NCBI RefSeq assembly: GCF_000715075.1 | Contig: NC_134093.1 | Location: 99,370,826 to 99,434,825 of the forward strand | Origin: Nicotiana tabacum | Taxonomy: Eukaryota; Streptophyta; Magnoliopsida; Solanales; Solanaceae | Direction: 5' to 3' | DNA length: 64,000 nucleotides | Part shown: positions 22,291 through 33,669 of the stretch, in pieces | Layout: each line of letters starts with the position of its first letter | How positions within the stretch are numbered: position 1 is the first letter of the stretch | Made by a program: the position numbers and the translations under genes | The notes under the pieces: generated by a model | What the model was told of the DNA's origin: nothing | Seen by the model: the letters and a program-made list of their open reading frames with translations, nothing else | Database searches by the model: none

Positions 22291-25018
22291 GCTTTAAGCA
22301 TATATCTTATATTCCTTTGCATCCACTCGTGTATGATATTGCGCACTCGGTATTATCTATGCACCAACAGTTCATGATATTATGGATGGACTACAAGGGA
22401 GCCAGGGATACTCAAACATTATCCCAACGTGTCGACCAGACTGAAGATGCAGATGTATTGAGAAATCATTCAGTGGTTCATGTGGGGTTGCAACGGGTTC
22501 TGAAATCCGGTTGATAGGTACGAGCTCGGGAATGTTTAATTGGTTGCCTAGTCGTCATGATCGTGTTAGGGTAGCGAGGTGAATGTTGATTTAAGGATAT
22601 TTGGTGGTATTAAAGACTATGTGATTCGCATGTGATTTCTACTCAGTGGAAGGTACATATTATCATTCAAGGCACTAGAGGAAGCGAGTTTGATTGTCAC
22701 TAGTTTGTGGATCCTTGGATATTGTGTCCTATGGCTTCGCGCCAAGTGGGGAAGTCCACTATCGGTGATCAGATTGCAGGGTCATGTGTTATATCAGTTT
22801 TTGCCTGAGATGGATATATATATGTGGTATTGAAAGGTTCCTGAAAATTTGTACATGATTAAGATCTGAGATTTGCATGGGATAATGATGGTACTTGTGG
22901 TATTTCAGTGTCATTAATGAATCTACGTTTCAGTATCAGAAGGATCAGAGAGGCAATTTTAGATTCACAAAAGGTCTCTTCGGTGTGAACGTCCTAGCTG
23001 CGGCATCATGGGGTGCTTCAGAGGAAATACGGTAGCTTATGAGCTTTTGGGCTGCATGGTTCGTGCTAGGATTTTCTATATTGAGATTTGATTTTGGGAT
23101 CGTTGTGTACCGACAGGAAGAAGTGTCACCTTAAGGGTAATTCGGAAGGGACTCGGAGAAATAGGAAAACTTGGTAGTAGGTTGGATCAACGCAGTAATG
23201 GTATGATCGATTCCTTGGGTACTTATGATGTGGTGAGTCCCTACAAGTGTTTCATGGCAATACTCTTGGGTTTGGCAGCCTACGTGGCTTGGTTAAGTTA
23301 AAGAGATTCAGTTTTGATGGCTTTGATATGTGCAAATGGGTTTCGAAGAGTTCTTGATGGTTTCTACCACGGCTTGGGATGGATATTTCCTACCGGCGTA
23401 AGGAGCATGTTGCGTATTGTGATTTTCTCCTGGATGGGATAAAATAGAAGATTTCTGATTGATCGGGTATGTAGTTTTCTTGTGACTTAGAGTTGATAAT
23501 GAGGTTCTCGTGTTCTCATATGATGGCCTAATAGGGGCGGCGCATAGTGTAAGATTTGGGATTTGCATGTGCAAGTACGATTCAGCTTCAAGAGGAAGTT
23601 CATGAGTTTATGCAGCATAGACAATTTCAGATGTTGGCACTATTTGATATTACCTTAGAAGAGTGTACATTGAGAAGGCACACTGAGTTTTGACTTACAG
23701 ATGCTTCATTGGTATTGCGGTACTCGCTTGCTTGATCGATTGCTGATATTCAGGTTTTTGCTATGTGGCACGAAAGAATTATAGAAGTATTCCTCGTAGG
23801 ATGATCGTGCATGAGAGATGTGTTAGACATTCGAGTGTTGGAGTTGGGATCCGCTATAGTGAATCATGTGTTCTATGAATTTGGAGACTGGGAGTTCTCA
23901 GAAGTAGATTGTCTCGTGGTTGTAGATTGTGAAGATATGGCCAAAGTTAGACAGACGGTAGTATGTGTTATGGTTAGGTCATTGCGGACTTTTGGAGGGT
24001 CATTTATCTATTTTTGGATGACCAGGGTTGATTTGGGGGCCCATTGATAGGCCCAATGAGGATGTGTATTCTACACCGGGTCGGATTTGTTGACTCCGGC
24101 ACTGTTATTATTAAGGGGTATGTCATTCGGTTAGATTTGAGCTTGTTCATATTCTGATATGTTTTATGTGTTACTCTTCTACGCTATGGGGGGTTGTGAT
24201 TTGTTGGTTATATGCGCACCTGATGCAGTTCTATTTGGGCTTTCTAGCGGAATTCGGGATAGATGGTTATTGGGGTGTTGAATGGTTGATTGCGCATGGG
24301 CTATGGTCTTTTCGGGTTGTGGTATGTTGTGCTATTTACTTCTCCATGGTTATGGTCATGCGCTTCGTGTACTTGATGTCGAATTGCGGGTAGTTGTTGA
24401 TTTTGAGCATTGTGGCTTGAAGTATTCCATATGGACTGTATTGGATGGGTCACGCATTGCAGCGGGGCAATGTTAGGACATGATCCTTTGCATTAGATTC
24501 GTGTGTCTTGATCCTACTATATGTGATGGGTTCATAGCATTGCGATATAGTGGTACTTGTTGATCTGATGAATGGTTATGAGTTTCTACGCGTTGCTTTC
24601 ATCGTCGGCAGTATACGGAGGTTTTGAACAAGGTTTTATTTGATGAGGTTCATTACCGGTATTGGGTTTGTTTTGAGCAACTACTGCGATAGAGAATTCT
24701 TGGTACGAGTACGGGAGTTGCGTGGTATATCATGTGATTACGTCCTGGGTTATGCTTATGGTTTGATATAGCTTATCTAGGCTTACATAGTGTGTGTATG
24801 CAAGGTTCGAGTCTTGTAAGGAATTTTGGATGTTGGGAATTCAGTTCCAAGATTCATGGAGCAAGGTCAAAATAATAATTTTCAGTTATGTTGTGTGGTC
24901 GGGCTTACATGGATTGGGGTGATGTGAAATCACCTCCGGGTATGTGCATGGTAAGGTTACAAGGCGATTTGATGGCTTTGAAACGACTCTTGGCACGTTC
25001 GAAGACGAACGTATGTTT

Positions 25019-25030
25019 AAGTAGGGAGAA
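25019..25030 (+). promoter_or_regulatory. Polypurine tract before LTR3
   Basis: AAGTAGGGAGAA is identical to the tract before LTR2 and directly abuts the LTR start TGTAACGACC. Confidence 0.7.
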
Positions 25031-28000
25031 TGTAACGACCCAGTCGGTCGTTTTGAGAATTTGCATTCCGTTCAGCTATTTGAAGTCTTGAGCAGCATCG
25101 TATGATGTATTATGACTTGTGTGAATCGTCTGTCTTGGTTTTCAAGTTATTCGGAATTGATTTGGAAGAATTATTCTCAAATAAAAGGTTTTAAGTTGGA
25201 AGAGTTGACCAAGTTTGACATTTGAGTATTTGACCCCGGATTGGAGTTTTGATGATCCCATTAGTTTCGTATGATGATTTTGGACTTAGTCATACTTACG
25301 GATTTGGATTTGGAGGTTCGTAGGATAATTTGAAGCATTTTGGGCGAAAATTTAAAAGTTGAAATTTTGGAAAGTTGAGAGGTTTGACCGGGAGTTGACT
25401 TGGTTGATATCGGGCTCGGATTGCGATTTCGAGAGTTGGATTACCTCCGTTATGTCATTTGGAACTTGCATGCAAATTCGACATCATTCCGGGTTGATTT
25501 GATATGTTTCGGTATGAGTTTTGGAAGTTGGAAGATTTGAACGTTCATAAGTTCGATTCGAGATGCGATTCATAGTTTCGACGTTGTTTGATGTGATTTG
25601 AGGCTTCTGCGTTGTCGCTGGTGTGACTGTGTTTTTCGCAGATGCAGATCCTGGCCTGGTAAGTTGTGTTCGCAGATATGAACTTGTTCTCGTAAATGTG
25701 AGGCTGCAAATGTGGCGTTTCTGTTTGCAAATGCAAAAATGCTAGGCAGAAAGATTATATTCGACGGTTTGCCAGTTTTACCATATTTTGAGTTGTAGAC
25801 CTCGGATTTGAACTATTTTTGAGGGGTTCTTCACGTGTTCGATTAGGGTAAGTAATCTATATCCGAAATTGACTACATTTCATGATTTCATACTTATTTA
25901 TATCATTAAATTTGTGAATTGAATGGAAGAAAATTGAAAATTTTGTAATAATCTTTCAAAATGTAAAATGAGGATTTGAATGGCGATTCGATGTTGTAAA
26001 TTGATAGTTTTGATATGGTTGAACTCATATCGGAATAGATGTTCAGGTTTTTTGAATTTTTGTGGGTTTTGAGGTGCAAGCCCGGGGTTGACTTTTGAGT
26101 TTTAATTGAAAAACGAAGTTTTATTATCCGGATTGTTTTCCTATCATGAGTTTTATTTATGATATGAAGTTATTTTGGCTAGATTTGAGTCGTCCTGAGG
26201 TTGTTCTCACGAGAGGGTCATTTTAGAGTGTCGGTTTAGCTTCTTCGAGGTAAGTGTCTTGTCTAACTTTGTAGGGGGAACTACCCCTTAGGATTCGAGT
26301 TGATTATGTTATGTGTGTTATGTGAAAGTCGTGTACGCAAGGTGATGAGTGGGTATATGGGCTATATGTGGTATTTGACCGGTTAAGGTTATCTAGACTA
26401 TTTCCATGCTTTTAAGTGAATTGTCATGACGTGTTATCTCTCTCGTCATTAATTTACTCTTATATACTTTATTTGATGTTGTTAGCACTCATTGTACTTC
26501 TTACTTGATATTTTGCACTTATATGCTTTAGTTGAAGTTGTTGCATTTCTTATTGTCTTGTGACCTCTTAATTGTCGAATTCCTTTCATGACTTCGTGCT
26601 TATCTGCTACTTGCCTTAATTGTTATAATTGCACACATTAGTTGTCACGTGCTTCACTTGTCCTGTTGATTTTGTAATATTTGTTGCGTTCCTTGATTTT
26701 TACGTGATTCCTTCATTGCCGCGTACTCATACCCTATGATTGCAGAAATTCTTGTAAATTAAGTATTGGATTATTGATGTTAATTTGAATTGCTTGTTGA
26801 TTGGGTTGCATGCCACAATATGTAGAATAGGGAGGATTCATATTGATATAGTAGGATCGGGTTGCGCGCCGCAACATATATTTACTTATTATTATTGATA
26901 TTTACATGGTGGAATAAAGGAGGATCGCGTTTGTACGGTGGGATCGGGTTGCGCGCCGCAACAATTTATGTGTTTACTATTCCTTATTGTATTGTATTGG
27001 CTTCAGTTCTTTCGTACGAGACTCTGAGGATTGGTAGTTCTAGTTTTTACTGGTTTTCAATGATTGAGTTATTTTCATTAGTTTACTGCTTTGCCGTCAT
27101 TTCCTATTTTCATTTCCCATTACTATTAATTTGGTGCATTGGTTTTCAAGATGAATTTACTACGTTGAGTCATTATCTCACACCTTGTTGAGTTGTTAGT
27201 AACATAACGATTTTAAAAGAATTAATAACATGCTTACCTTATATGACTCTAAAGTTAAAAACTCGTCGTTTCATTCGGTACCTTACTATTTTTAATAATC
27301 GTCATATTTTACTTTAATAGATTTCTCAACTTAATCTCCTTACCCTATCTAATGTTTTTACTTTACTTAAAAAGAAATTATTGTTATGTTTTAATTTATT
27401 AAATTCTATAATCAAATCAGTAACTTATCTGATACCTTATTTTATTTGAAAATGTTATTCTCTTCACCCAAATGTTTTCCAAAATAAACTCATTTTCTCA
27501 TTGATTTCCTATTTGGTTCAAAAAGTGAAATTTTACCTTATTGTATATGAATAGATCCCTCGAATATTAATTATAAGTATTTGACACGGATACTATGTAC
27601 ATGGTAGCACGTGGGTTTTGTCGTGCGAAAGTGATATGAAAAATATGGGCACAAGGTGCTATGTGTGTAACGTTTGAAAGTTGTGATTTATGATCTGAGA
27701 TTACGAGAAGTGGGATTGTTGAAATTCGTGTATTAGGAATAATTTGATTGGTTGAGTTTTCATCGTTTTCCCTACTTGAACACATTCATACTTCATCTAT
27801 ACCCTGACTATGTTGTGCGTAATTACTTGCTTATTCCTCATTGCCATTCATGTTCCCCTTATCTTCCCTGCTGATTGTAATTTGAATTCTTTCTGCTATT
27901 GGCCTTACATTGATATTTTTTCCTTGTTAGCTTTATATCATATCCTGCACATGTTTATATGTCCGGTAGATATCTTGACCTGGCCTCGTCACTACTCTAC

Positions 28001-28445
28001 TGAGGTTAGGCTTGATACTTACTAGTATCACTGTGGTGTACTCATGCTAAGTTTCTGTGTATTTTTATGCAGAACCAGATACTTCAGATCGAGTTGGTTT
28101 TTAGACTTATTCCTGTGCGGCTGGAGACTTCAAGATACACCTGCTGGACATTCGCAGGCTCCGAAGTCATCTTCTGTTGTATTTTATTTCCAATGTTTCC
28201 TATTATTCCGAGACAATGATGTATTGTTATTTCTAATGACTCTTAGAAAAGCTTATAACTTGTACTATCGATTTTGAGATATTGTATCATGTTAGGATTG
28301 TCGGCTTATTATGGAAACTTTTGTTTCATGCTTAATAATTATTTGGTTAAAAATATATTACTTAATCAGCAAGTGTTAGGCTTACCTAATCTTAGAGATT
28401 ATGTGTCATCACGACATCCACCGAAGAGAAATTGGGATCGTGACA
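25031..28445 (+). repeat. LTR3 of the composite (3' LTR)
   Basis: This LTR of 3415 bp is free of nested insertions. It starts TGTAACGACCCAGTCGG and ends GGATCGTGACA. Compared with LTR2 it lacks about 310 bp at 25602, corresponding to 3727-4039. That deletion removed most of the GC-rich CGCACCTGCG cluster and has GC microhomology at the junction. It keeps the 260 bp lost from LTR2. The following bases ATGAA do not match the left flank of LTR1 or LTR2. Confidence 0.8.
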
Positions 28446-28789
28446 ATGAATTTCTACGGGAATTTTCCAAAAAAAAAAAAAAAGAATCTACCAGCAGGTA
28501 TGATAATCTTGATTTCATATATCAATCCAATAATTTCTTTTGTGGGTCATTCCATTGTGCGAGTTTCCGTGGTTGGGAATAAGAAACGATCATCTGACGT
28601 GATTTTATAGCTCCATAAACTAATAACTTATAATAGACGAGCTCATTATTCTTATTTGTTCTTATTCTTCTTTTGGTATGAATTATTTCTTCCTAAATTT
28701 ACTCCATTTTTTTTCATGATTCCACAAGGTCTTTTTGCATTATAATTAAGGTTCACAAGAAAAAACAAATGTACCCGTAATACTTGAAT
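28446..28789. other. Intergenic DNA, no gene seen
   Basis: AT-rich sequence with an A-run near 28470. No recognisable domain, tRNA or repeat boundary apart from the SINE that follows. Confidence 0.4.
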
Positions 28790-28984
28790 TGGGAGCCTTG
28801 GAGCAACGGATAAGTTATTTTCGTGTGACCTATAGGTCACGGATTCAAGTCGTGGAAGCAGCCACTAATGCTTGTATTAGGATAGGCTGTCTACATCATA
28901 CCTTTAATGGTGCAGCCCTCTCCTGATCCTGCGAGAAGACGGAATACTTTGTGTATTGGGTTGCCGTGTAAGAAAAAAAAAAAA
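28790..28984 (+). mobile_element. TS/SolS-type tRNA-derived SINE
   Basis: The 5' part starts GGGAGCCTTGGAGCAACGG, a box-A-like region. About 40 bases on it has GGTCACGGATTCAAGTC, a box-B-like region followed by GTGGAAGCAGCC. This order is diagnostic of the Solanaceae TS SINE family. The body continues GGCTGTCTACATCATACC and CTCTCCTGATCCTGCG and ends TTGGGTTGCCGTG plus a short A-rich tail. ATGTACCC occurs about 15 bases before the element (28769-28776) and again right after the A tail (28985-28992), which could be the target duplication if the 5' end extends slightly upstream. The copy is diverged. Confidence 0.8.
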
Positions 28985-29014
28985 CATGTACCCACGAAGT
29001 AGTACAGCTGCCTA

Positions 29015-29233
29015 TTAGATAAGCCATCTCTCGACCACTAAATAAGTTAAAGATGTCCCTCTGTCAAATATATTCTCAAGAACTTCTATGTAATCACGTA
29101 TCCCCGTATCTCTTAAAGTTGAGTGACAATTTTGCACAAACATAGAAAGTGTCTTTTCTTGAATCTGCTTGTGACTGCAGATTCTTTGTAGTTCTAAAAA
29201 TGAAAAATTAATAAAAGAATGACTGCAGATTCC
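29015..29233 (-). pseudogene. Unrecognised open segment, possible exon fragment
   Basis: On the minus strand about 70 codons are open, ending at TAA 29015-29017. The central part reads MFVQNCHSTLRDTGIRDYIE and then a mix of hydrophobic and charged residues with protein-like composition, unlike the low-complexity frames around it. The sequence upstream has a pyrimidine-rich stretch ending in TTTTTAG and another ending in TGCAG, either of which could be a splice acceptor. I do not recognise the family. It could be a host exon fragment carried into repeat-rich DNA or a chance frame. No start codon or neighbouring exon is convincing. Confidence 0.3.
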
Positions 29234-29438
29234 ATGTAAGGACTACCCAAAATTCAGAAAAATGTTGAATAGGTACCTTATCCTTTTCAACATACAGCAA
29301 TTTTTCTGTTGGTAGGTTTAGTTCAGTGATTATGATTGAGGGATATATACACATATATATACCCCAGAGCCCTGAATGATATACAGGATGTAGTTTGCAA
29401 ATGGTAATTAGTGCAATCAATAAATGCTTTTAACTAAG

Positions 29439-29878
29439 TGTCAAAATAAGCCTTGAGCCTAATTCACATCCCAAAAACTAGCTCGAAGGGAGGAGGATTG
29501 CCCAAGTCTTATAAGGAGACGAGGGATCTCATCCCAGGGATATCATCCCGGTCCAATGTGGGATTTATTCCATCCATCACCCCGCCTCACGCCCAGATCC
29601 GGACATTCTTTATCCGGGGTTCCACTGTCCGGTCTGGAGCGTGCACAATCATGGACCGGGGGTATTTCCACGCCCCTCTTCAATTGGTCTGGGGGCATTC
29701 TGCCCCCATCTTCTAGGGGTCCACATCGACCACAGGTCTGGCTCTGATACCATGATATATGAACCTTGGGGCCTAACTCACACCCCAAGAACTAGCTCGA
29801 AGGAAGAATTGAGGAAGCTTACCCAAGCCTTATAAGGAGACCGGAATCTCGTACCGATCCGATGTGGAATTCATTTCA
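29439..29878 (-). mobile_element. TRIM (terminal-repeat retrotransposon in miniature)
   Basis: Two direct repeats of about 130 bp (29439-29572 and 29753-29878) share CTAGCTCGAAGG, GCCCAAG or ACCCAAG, CTTATAAGGAGAC and CCRATGTGGRATT. Between them lie only 180 bp. On the minus strand the right-hand repeat ends next to TGGTATCAGAGCCAGA (29737-29752), an iMet-type primer binding site. A purine-rich tract (GGCGGGGTGATGG on the minus strand, near 29572-29590) precedes the left-hand repeat. There is no coding capacity. A clear 5-bp target duplication is not visible. Confidence 0.75.
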
Positions 29879-30250
29879 TTAATCACTAAATAAAACAAAA
29901 ATTTTGAAATCGCTTTAGTAAGTTTTGTAAGATTTTTCATTTCCCTTATATTAGGGATTAAGTGTGGCCCAATTATGCTAACCCTATACCTCTAATATTA
30001 AACCAATCTCGTCCGTTCATGACCTTACAGCCTGATTAAAGTTAAAATCCTATAAATTGATTTTCTCCCTTCATGTATTATGGTTATTGCCTGTATAAAC
30101 CTTTCGTTTCCGTCAGTGAATCTGCAGTAATTTTATACTAAAACTCCTCTGCTAGTATATCAACTTATCTAACAAGCAGAATTTTTATCAAGGGGATTCA
30201 AAAAATTTTAAAAATTAAATACGTAAATAAGCTAAGGGGATTCAATATCT

Positions 30251-30309
30251 TTTATATATGTATATACACACACATATATACATATATACACACATATATA
30301 TATATATAA
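30251..30309. repeat. TA/AC microsatellite
   Basis: Alternating TATA, TATG and ACACAC runs: ATATATGTATATACACACAC, then TATATA. Simple sequence only. Confidence 0.85.
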
Positions 30310-30366
30310 AAATCTCTTATCATAGTATAATTTTCGGAAAAGAGAATTCGGTACGAACTCTCTTCC

Positions 30367-30414
30367 GCTCATCTAACTCCGCCCTAAATAGCTCATCTAA
30401 CTCCGCCCTAAATA
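30367..30414. repeat. 24-bp perfect tandem duplication
   Basis: Two identical adjacent units of GCTCATCTAACTCCG plus CCCTAAATA, with no intervening base. A recent replication-slippage or repair duplication. Confidence 0.9.
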
Positions 30415-31295
30415 GAGGAGATTACAAGAAGATATTTATATAAACGGTCTACTTTTTTGGTGACATAAGCTACGGAATTAAGTGAGAGAACTCAATAGGT
30501 CCAAGAAAATAAAAGCCTACTAATTTGGAGACTGGAGCACAATTGTCAGCGAGCATGTGCTACGAGTATTATTTTCTTTCAGAAATTAGAGCGTAAATTG
30601 ACTAAAGCTAGCGCCAGTGTATGGAGGCCATGGCTGCAGGGCTGGATCTACCGTATTCGGTACTGAGAAATGAATATTTTTAACCGATCGCAAAAATAGT
30701 AGCTGATATATTTTTTAAGTTAGCGAATTAGTTTAGGCAAACTAGTCAATTTTGTATTTTGGCCTTAGGTATTGGGTCATGTAAATCCTGAAACTTTTAC
30801 TTAGACCTTGTAGTTGTATTAAGAATTTCACTAAATGCATACGAATATTTCGCTCGGAAGTTGGAACCAAGTCCGTTAGTTCAATTATTATTGTATGAGA
30901 TTGTTGTAGGAATTGATAAACTTCAAATTCTGAATCCGCGTACCGTGGATAGACTTTAATCAATAGGGAGAGAAAAGAACAAAAGACAACAGTGTACAGA
31001 ATCACGAACAAATATATTCATGTATTTGCTGGAATTTGTGAGACCAAGCTCACAAGGGTACTAAAAATGGTGGAATGGTACAATTAAATTGATAAAAATG
31101 TCATGGCCTCACGGGATATTGTGGTCCTAGTCCTTGTTTATATGACTGTTGGACTCTTCTATAGCAAATTCAGCTTCAGCTTGAGGCTACATATATCAAT
31201 GTCTTGAAAGCATAGGTGGATTTAGCTTGTATCTTATGAAATCACGTGAACTCATTGTTGTTATCCAAACTTTATATATGTAAATCTACTACTAA
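30415..31295. other. Intergenic DNA with possible hAT-MITE remnants
   Basis: No gene is supported. GGGCTGGATCTACC near 30640 and CAAATTCTGAATCCGCG near 30933 resemble the two ends (GCGGATCCA-type, inverted) of the abundant Solanaceae hAT-type MITEs. GTGGATTTAGC near 31215 resembles another such end. The copies are too diverged to fix boundaries. An 89-codon reverse frame at 30742-31011 overlaps this remnant and shows no domain. Confidence 0.35.
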
Positions 31296-31305
31296 TAAAT
31301 ATTAA

Positions 31306-32446
31306 CACTAAATTTCATGGGCGTTCATTCTAACTTTGTGTTCATTACCCAAAAGTTAATTTTTTTTCTTTTATTACATGAAAGTCATTCAACTTTGTTT
31401 TTGTTACCCAAAAGTCATTTTTCTTTCTTTTGTTACACAAAAATTATTTTATTATGCTCTACTTATCACAATAATTACTTTGACCAGATTTTACAAACCT
31501 TTCATCTGAGTCTATTATGCCCTTGGCTTTATAAATCCTCTCATTTATGTAATACCTTCTATATTATATGCTATATAATATACTTTTACCCAAGTATTTA
31601 CTTATAATTAAAATAACTTAATATTATTTTTATAATATATTCGTACATTTAATTTTTTCTTAATATTAATTTTTAAGATATATAAGTAGCATTATTAAAT
31701 TTGCTAGTAACATTACCGTGAACAAATCTCAAGTTCACATTCTTAATCATGTTTAATGAAAATTAAAAAATCAAAGCTCATTGATTTATCAGCCAAGCCA
31801 TACCCATTAAGTTAATAAATAAAATACTCATATATAGCAAAATGACACATCGGATTAATACTTTCAAATAAATAATATTAACAGATAAAGATTTAAAAAA
31901 CTTAATACTAAACACAAATATATTTGAAACTTTTTTTAAAATTTTTATTGACTATAAAAAATTATCATTTGTTAAACAAATCTATTTTTATTATTTTAAA
32001 TATATATTAAAATAAATGTTTTTTATTATTTTTATATTTAAAATATGTTCATTTTTGAATATGATTAAACAAATTGAGTGTCGTGGAAAAATTAAATGTA
32101 TGGATATATTATAAAAATAATAAATAAAATAATTTAAAGTTATTTTAATTATAAGTAAAATACCTAGGTAAAAATATATTACACGTATATAATATAGAAG
32201 GTATTACATAAATGAGAGAATTTATAATGTCAAGGACATATAGACTTTTTAAGTAAAAGTATTATAAAATCTGGCCAAGGTGACTTTTGTGATTAATAGA
32301 GCAAAGTAAAATAATTTGTGTGTAATAAAAGAAAGAAAAGTGACTTTTGGGTAATGAACACAAAGTTAAATGATTTTTACGTAACAGAAAAAATTGACTT
32401 TTGCGTAATGAACACAAAATTGAATAACCACCCATGAAATTTACTC
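31306..32446. mobile_element. Long-TIR MULE-type non-autonomous element
   Basis: The two ends are inverted copies of each other over roughly 300 bp. TAAATTTCATGGGCG at 31309 matches the reverse complement of the end at 32430. CTTTGTGTTCATTACCCAAA, TCTTTCTTTTGTTACA, and the innermost TTATAATTAAAATAACTT near 31600 are also mirrored. The element is flanked by a perfect 10-bp duplication TAAATATTAA (31296-31305 and 32447-32456). Long terminal inverted repeats with a 9-11-bp duplication fit Mutator-like elements. The 500-bp centre is AT-rich and has no transposase. Open frames in the ends are repeat translations. Confidence 0.8.
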
Positions 32447-32456
32447 TAAATATTAA

Positions 32457-33170
32457 TAAATATTTAACTATAAATTTAGTTATTATTGCTTATTAACTTG
32501 AGCCGCAATAACTTATAGTATATTTTAAATCTTAGATTGGACCTGCTTGGAAGAGTACATATAAGTTATATATATTCAAATTTGTCATTCTTGGATATGT
32601 CATTGCTGCGGTGCTTCTTGGAAAGATCATCAGTAGCAGATGAGGTCAAAAATGTACCACAACTCCCAATTGGAAAAAATGATAAGCATATGCAAATATT
32701 ACAGAGACAAGACCTTATGATCATATAGAACTATATGTAGTTTTCAGCCCATGTGCATTAAAAATAACATAACAACTTTTCAGAATTTATTGAAAGAAAC
32801 CTATCGAGCTTTGGGTATAGAGTTATCTTTGTTGGGATTTACCTCTTCATTGAGAGACTTTTCGGCGCGAATCCAAATTTAGTCGGATCTCAATACGGAT
32901 ATCGAATACCAAGTGAAAAACCCCCCCAAAAAAAGGAAGAAACCTAAAGTTACCCTAACAAATGTGGATGCTATCTTATCATGCCTCAAACTCTTTTGGA
33001 AAATTTTGCAGAAATTAATAGTACCATATTTTCTTCAGCATATCTAAACATGCAATTATTAGTAGCAAAAAGTTTTGATATATTCCAAATAATAATCATA
33101 AGTGTGAAAAAGAACAGACAAAAGGTTTTTTCTTTTTTGAGATAATTGGTGCCTAGACCAACATGAGTGC
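32457..33170. other. Intergenic DNA, no gene seen
   Basis: AT-rich, with a short C-run and A-run at about 32921-32935. The 63-codon forward frame at 32537 shows no recognisable domain. Confidence 0.4.
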
Positions 33171-33296
33171 ATCTAATTGACTATTTTTATGGATACATGT
33201 TATCTCTCATTAATATATGTATAAGATAATTCAATCTAATTGACTATTTTTATGGATACATGTTATCTCTCATTAATATATGTATAAGATAATTCA
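33171..33296. repeat. 63-bp tandem duplication
   Basis: Two adjacent identical 63-bp units beginning ATCTAATTGACTATTTTT and ending AAGATAATTCA. Confidence 0.9.
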
Positions 33297-33669
33297 ATCC
33301 ATTAAGATTTAAGTAGATAAGCAAAAATTTCTGTAGGAATTTGAATTCAATATTTTGATAATTTTTACTCACTTCATGAGCGCTAGACCAAATCGCGACA
33401 ATAGATTATGTTTTTTTGGGAGCAGTCTCTAATGAATCAGTTCCTTTCTCTCTTTCTCAATCGCCTTCCTTCTTTGTTGCTTTGCTTGAAAGGAAAGGTC
33501 TTTTGCTTTATTGATGCATCTTTGAAAGGACCATATTTGTAATACTTAATTGCAGTATGGGACTTTTCGACGGCATGACATGAGAATATTTTTTTTAGGT
33601 TAAGAAATACACATTGTCAATATAAAAATATCATCAAATTATTTTATTTTTACGTGTTATAACAGGCAA

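Larger units (their letters stand above)
22130..25030 (+). mobile_element. Internal region 2 of the composite, non-coding
   Basis: It starts with the primer binding site and conserved leader and ends with the polypurine tract. No retroviral domain is readable in any frame; the longest open stretches are below 90 codons and lack motifs. The 3' 1.2 kb is duplicated as 1911-3151. With LTR2 and LTR3 it forms a LARD-like unit with an interior of about 2.9 kb. Confidence 0.65.
572..28445 (+). mobile_element. Three-LTR tandem Gypsy composite (Tekay-like, non-coding)
   Basis: Three copies of the same LTR family lie head to tail in plus orientation, separated by two internal regions that are copies of the same 3' internal sequence. 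LTRs start TGTAAYG and end GTGACA. LTR2 is followed by a primer binding site, and LTR2 and LTR3 are preceded by polypurine tracts. The bases flanking the whole structure (GCGAG on the left, ATGAA on the right) do not match. The array is therefore better explained by recombination between copies than by one insertion. No gag or pol domain is readable in either internal region. Later insertions inside LTR2 account for most of the length. Confidence 0.75.

Noticed and set aside
572..28445. One simple full-length LTR retrotransposon with two LTRs
   Set aside because: There are three LTR copies and two internal segments, and the outer flanking bases do not match.
29439..29878. SINE or simple direct repeat
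   Set aside because: The primer binding site directly next to one repeat and the purine tract before the other identify a TRIM.
30742..31011. 89-codon reverse frame as a small gene
   Set aside because: It overlaps sequence resembling a hAT MITE end, has no motif and no supporting structure.
31317..31607. 96-codon forward frame
   Set aside because: It is the left TIR of the MULE-type element. The mirrored copy on the right confirms it is repeat sequence.
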